DNA of 64,000 nucleotides from Capnocytophaga leadbetteri. Lineage in GTDB: Bacteria > Bacteroidota > Bacteroidia > Flavobacteriales > Flavobacteriaceae. The position numbers were made by a program, and so were the translations under genes. Shown here piece after piece: positions 60,330 to 64,000 of the stretch. A model generated the notes under the pieces. It was given only the letters and a program-made list of their open reading frames with translations. It had not been told where the DNA came from and searched no databases. The DNA is taken from the NCBI RefSeq assembly GCF_003054025.1, contig NZ_QBKG01000001.1:248001-312000 (forward strand), read 5' to 3'. Positions within the stretch are counted from its first letter, which is position 1. Each line of letters starts with the position of its first letter.

Positions 60330-63300
60330 ATGAAAAATTTTTTTCTAACAATTCTTTTAGTACTAACAACTACCTTTGGGCTTTCGGCACAGACGCTCAA
60401 CCTTAATGCCTTTAACCATTCGGTTACACCAGGGCAATGTCGTGCTGATGGCAAAATAAAGGTAACTTTGCCGCCTACTATGGGTCCGGCAAACACTAAG
60501 CTACAAGTGAAATTGGATAAACCTAATGGGGCGAGCCTTACAGAGCCGCTTGAAATAGGTGTGAAAAACTCGTATGAGTTTGATACCTTAGGAGCAGGGG
60601 TTTATACAATTACAGTTATAGAGGTGGCTACTAATAAAAGTTCGGTGCCACGTGCTGTTACACTTACTTCTACTTATATAGCTCCGACTTTTACAGTTAC
60701 CACTAAGGGGCCTAATTGCGCCGGTACGGGCAATGACGGTAGTATCACCTTTGTAGTAGCAGCAGGGGTAAGGGGACCTTTAGCAGTAAAAGTTACAGGA
60801 CCTGATGGCGAGGTGTATAGCCAAACACACAACGCGCCTACAGCCCCTACTCAATTTACCCTGACGGTGCAAGGTACTGATGCTAAACCATTGAAAGCAG
60901 GGCAAACCTATCAGCTAAGTGTACAAGACTTGGCAGGAGGTACGCCCGACTGTGGCGATACCAGTAGAAGTACTTTCACTATTCCAGCCTCAGAGCTTTC
61001 GCTTAGCTGTTTAAATGTGAGAATAAACTACCAAAACAGTGGGGTGAGAATGAATGCTAATTGTAAATTTAGTTTTTCATTTCAAATAGAACGTACGGAT
61101 GGAGGTTCGTTAGGGAAGTATGATACAGCAATTAGTACGACTCCTAATATAGCGATAGTAAAGCGCTATAATAGTGCGGGTGTACTACAGGGGACTTATG
61201 ATGTAAGCAGTACGTATAAGAATGTTTGGGATGGCAATTTGGCACCTCGTTCGTTTTCATCACCTTATGTATTTGAGGAAGGTGATATAGCTGAAATGGA
61301 AATTAATATAGGAGGCACTCCTATTAAGCACAAGTTCAAATTAGATAAGAATGTACTTGATTTAACGCTAAATACGACTAATGCAACCCAAGCTCAGGGG
61401 TCGTTTATATTTAGAGGGAGAGATGGAGAAAGGGCGTTGGAGGCTCTTAACCGCTCAGATATAAGTCCGGACTTAGTGAATCCTTGTCCAGGGACGAATG
61501 ATTTGTATTTGTATATAGAGAACAATTATCGCAGTATATATTTGCCCGATGTAGATAATCCTACTAATAAGGTGCTAATGGGCACTTATTATTGGTATAA
61601 TGATTTTTACAAATCGGCTCATTTTTCAGCAACGCCATCGGCTGTAGGGCCTGTATACTACTATGATATATATAAATATGTAGGTTCAGGCTCACCGGGG
61701 TGGGATGCGGGCTATACTACAGCTACAGATATGGACGAAACGGACACAACTAAGTGGCTGCCTTTGACCTCAGGGACTGACTATAATTGGATAAACGCTA
61801 ACTATGCTAAGCTTACGGGGTTAGGAGATGGCTACTATATGGTGAAGTTTGTAGCGAGGAAAGCCGACGGTACGCTTTCTTGCTATCAGCCAAAGCGTAT
61901 AGTCTATATGAAGCCTAAGAGTAGTGAGATAGAAAAACAATTTGAAGGTATAGAAACTGGTAAAGGGGTATTTAAGGGAACGGTTTCTATCTATAAATGG
62001 CTTTCGAGTTCGCAGTTTTCATATCCACTAACGGTAAAGATAGATTACCTTGATGATGGAGGAACAGGAACGCGTACATATGATTATCTTACCTCGATGC
62101 CTTTTGAGACATCACAGAGGACAGTTACGTACACATTTCCGATAGAGAGACAGGTGTTAAACCCAGAGAGTCCTAATGCTAATGGTACAGGTTTATTTCA
62201 GTTTGGAGATTTGCCAGCGGGTAATTATCGTATTACTTTTACTGATTTTTGTGGTAACACGGCTTATAAAGATATTAACTTTGATAAGCCAATGGTGTAT
62301 GACAAAGAGGAGGTGAAAGTAGTGAGAGGTTGTACAAATACTTCTAAGATAACCTATAATATAGCGACTACACCTAAAGGGACTATACAATATGTAACTT
62401 ACCGATTGTTTAGGAAAAATCCAGCAACGGGGGAATATGATATTTTAGTACAAAGGAGTACAGAATCTTCGTATACATTTAATAATTTGCCGGCAGGGGA
62501 CTACTTATTTCAATCGGATGGTTACCATTATGAGCGTATGACGCGTTGGTACTTGAAGAATAATGGGGATATGACAGCTACGGATCTCTCACATCAGAAT
62601 TTAGTAGTAAATGGGTATAGTATGATAGACTCACCTGATTTGCGAGATCTTGTCTACCCTAACCGTGATGGTATTGTAAGTAAGCATACGAGTAGAACTT
62701 ATCTGACTATCAGTCCTACAGGTGAATTGGATTTAGAAGTAATGGGTAGTTCTTGTGGGGCTACGCCTAACTCGGGCTTCGTAGCTATTAATGTTAAAAA
62801 TCCGGAGTATATAGTGTATCCGCTTCAGTTTACTCTTAAAACTACAGGTGGTGCAGTAGCGAAAACTTCGCCTGTTTTCCAAGAAGGGTCTAATATTTCA
62901 AGCTATGTATTTAGGAATGTGCCTAATGGTCGTTATGTGGTAGAGATTTCGCACGCTTGCCGTGTGTATAACGAAGCTGCGAAGGTAGATACGGGTAATT
63001 ATACCGCTCCTCCTATTACTTATACTATAAATAGTACCAGCCCTTGTAACGGTGATGAGGTGAAACTTACTTTTGGAGGTTCTACTCAGTTATTTGATAT
63101 AGAGTGGTTTAGAATAGAAAAAGACAATAGCCGTACTTCGCTAGGCATCTCGCAAACCGTTACCGATACTGTAAAACGCAATACCACCTATATAGTAGAG
63201 TATAAACTAATAGACTCTTCTCTTTGTGTTACTAATAACTCAGGGGTGTCGTCTGTTACTGTAAACTTTGCAGCCGATAATGTGCCGCCAGTGATTACAG

Positions 63301-64000
63301 GTTGTCCTACAGGGACTATCACTGTCAATACACAAGCAGGTAAATGTTATGGTGTAGCTACTTGGGGTACCGTTACTGCTACTGATGACTGCCGTATAGA
63401 TACGTGGAGCCAGACACACCAAAGCGGAGATCATTTTGCTGTAGGCTTACACACTGTTACCTACGTGTTTGTAGATACGGCTGGTAATGCGGCTACTTGT
63501 ACCTTTAATGTAGAAGTGAAGTCGAAAGCTATTAATATGGAGATGAGTGATGACTTCGTAGATGGTACTAATGGTGTGATAAACCGTCAGTTAGCAAATA
63601 GCGAAAGCTTTAACTATCGCATTACTTATCAGAATAAAGGTCAAGAGAATGTCACCTCGGCTACTATGCAGATTACCCTACCGAGCCACCCAGCGCTTAT
63701 TGTGGGTACACCTGACTTTTCAGGGGCTGCTTGGAATATCTCTACTAAACCTACTGTTTTAGGACAAACTAGTACAACCCTTACCCTTTCGATACCTATA
63801 CAAACGCTTAATGCGGGAGGACAAAAGAATACTATTCTTATACCGATGACTCTCAACGGTGATTGCAATGAGATAGGTAAGCCTTGTATGAACTTGCTAC
63901 ACGCTTCTTATTCGTTTACTTATGAAGGAGGGCGCGCGGGTTGTATTATACCTGCACAAACTAGCACAGGCTCTAAAACTATTGAGATTTCTACTCAAGG
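60330..64000 (+). CDS. Very large secreted adhesin-like protein with HYR domain (3' truncated by window)
   Basis: The frame stays open from the ATG at 60330 to the window end, at least 1223 residues. Signal peptide (1-20, TTFGLSAQ). The N-terminal 970 residues are a series of beta-rich, SprB-like modules with paired Cys and the closing phrase L-P-A-G-x-Y (DLPAGNYRITFTD, NLPAGDYLF, NVPNGRYVVEI). A HYR domain spans about 983-1065 (DNVPPVITGCP ... AVGLHTVTYVFVDTAGNAATC), followed by a DUF11-like repeat (NYRITYQNKGQENVTSATMQITLP). Architecture is typical of gliding/attachment proteins exported by the type IX system; the expected C-terminal sorting domain is outside the window. Confidence 0.85.
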   Translation, partial: MKNFFLTILLVLTTTFGLSAQTLNLNAFNHSVTPGQCRADGKIKVTLPPTMGPANTKLQVKLDKPNGASLTEPLEIGVKNSYEFDTLGAGVYTITVIEVATNKSSVPRAVTLTSTYIAPTFTVTTKGPNCAGTGNDGSITFVVAAGVRGPLAVKVTGPDGEVYSQTHNAPTAPTQFTLTVQGTDAKPLKAGQTYQLSVQDLAGGTPDCGDTSRSTFTIPASELSLSCLNVRINYQNSGVRMNANCKFSFSFQIERTDGGSLGKYDTAISTTPNIAIVKRYNSAGVLQGTYDVSSTYKNVWDGNLAPRSFSSPYVFEEGDIAEMEINIGGTPIKHKFKLDKNVLDLTLNTTNATQAQGSFIFRGRDGERALEALNRSDISPDLVNPCPGTNDLYLYIENNYRSIYLPDVDNPTNKVLMGTYYWYNDFYKSAHFSATPSAVGPVYYYDIYKYVGSGSPGWDAGYTTATDMDETDTTKWLPLTSGTDYNWINANYAKLTGLGDGYYMVKFVARKADGTLSCYQPKRIVYMKPKSSEIEKQFEGIETGKGVFKGTVSIYKWLSSSQFSYPLTVKIDYLDDGGTGTRTYDYLTSMPFETSQRTVTYTFPIERQVLNPESPNANGTGLFQFGDLPAGNYRITFTDFCGNTAYKDINFDKPMVYDKEEVKVVRGCTNTSKITYNIATTPKGTIQYVTYRLFRKNPATGEYDILVQRSTESSYTFNNLPAGDYLFQSDGYHYERMTRWYLKNNGDMTATDLSHQNLVVNGYSMIDSPDLRDLVYPNRDGIVSKHTSRTYLTISPTGELDLEVMGSSCGATPNSGFVAINVKNPEYIVYPLQFTLKTTGGAVAKTSPVFQEGSNISSYVFRNVPNGRYVVEISHACRVYNEAAKVDTGNYTAPPITYTINSTSPCNGDEVKLTFGGSTQLFDIEWFRIEKDNSRTSLGISQTVTDTVKRNTTYIVEYKLIDSSLCVTNNSGVSSVTVNFAADNVPPVITGCPTGTITVNTQAGKCYGVATWGTVTATDDCRIDTWSQTHQSGDHFAVGLHTVTYVFVDTAGNAATCTFNVEVKSKAINMEMSDDFVDGTNGVINRQLANSESFNYRITYQNKGQENVTSATMQITLPSHPALIVGTPDFSGAAWNISTKPTVLGQTSTTLTLSIPIQTLNAGGQKNTILIPMTLNGDCNEIGKPCMNLLHASYSFTYEGGRAGCIIPAQTSTGSKTIEISTQ

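Overview
The window is a slice of a Bacteroidota chromosome of the family Flavobacteriaceae, most likely Capnocytophaga. Supporting signs are a low-GC genome, a SusC/SusD polysaccharide-utilisation locus whose lipoproteins carry a C-x-K-acidic start, flavobacterial families (DUF3078, DUF6168-like, CAL67264-like, HU-CCDC81/SPOR), a tmRNA encoding the tag GENNYALAA, and about 17 promoters of the Bacteroidota type (TTG or TTTG, 19-20 bp, TAnnTTTG). No replication origin, rRNA operon, CRISPR array or intact transposon was seen.

Layout. 1-6012: end of a POT peptide transporter, a bactofilin, AtpZ and a partner membrane protein, a DUF2752 protein, RuvX and oligopeptidase B. 6280-15196: a five-gene surface glycan locus (SusC, SusD, GH18 endoglycosidase, DUF1735-LamG and DUF1735-F5/8C lipoproteins) that resembles loci harvesting N-glycans. 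15354-25867: housekeeping genes (TerC, HolB, PurB, tRNA-Arg(CCU), SPOR protein, thioesterase, DtxR-type regulator, APS reductase, SppA, a solitary 65-aa protein, SpoU methyltransferase). 25880-30929: accessory genes including two SUKH-type (SMI1/KNR4) immunity-like proteins. 30937-33907: sufD, a propeller-like orphan and sufC. 33986-35961: a DUF262 plus HEPN cassette with a 65-aa leader gene, AT-rich and a candidate defence module. 36096-40259: M1 aminopeptidase, UspA protein and an SH3 protein.

40309-40640 has no long gene but holds two promoters pointing at each other, several strong helices and a 29-codon basic/hydrophobic ORF on the minus strand. It is followed by the rimP-nusA-infB operon, whose short leader is almost entirely one intrinsic-terminator hairpin, a plausible NusA autoregulation site. 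45535-51593: a zinc-ribbon membrane protein, a LytTR response regulator without a kinase, a CAL67264-like protein, GapN and a calcium P-type ATPase. 51687-52087 is tmRNA (minus strand). 52181-59775, all minus strand: tdk, DUF3078, dxs-hemJ-hemH, ftsW-murD. The last 3.7 kb is the open 5' part of a very large secreted protein with a HYR domain.

Two repeat families run through the intergenic DNA. One is a short tandem of about 8 bp (TTTGCTAA/TTAGCAAA and close variants) found at more than ten gene borders; at four of them it supplies the -33 box of a promoter, and at several it encodes the last residues of unrelated proteins. The other is an 11-bp unit repeated three times plus a purine-rich tail, seen at 39085 and 59906, both times between divergent genes.
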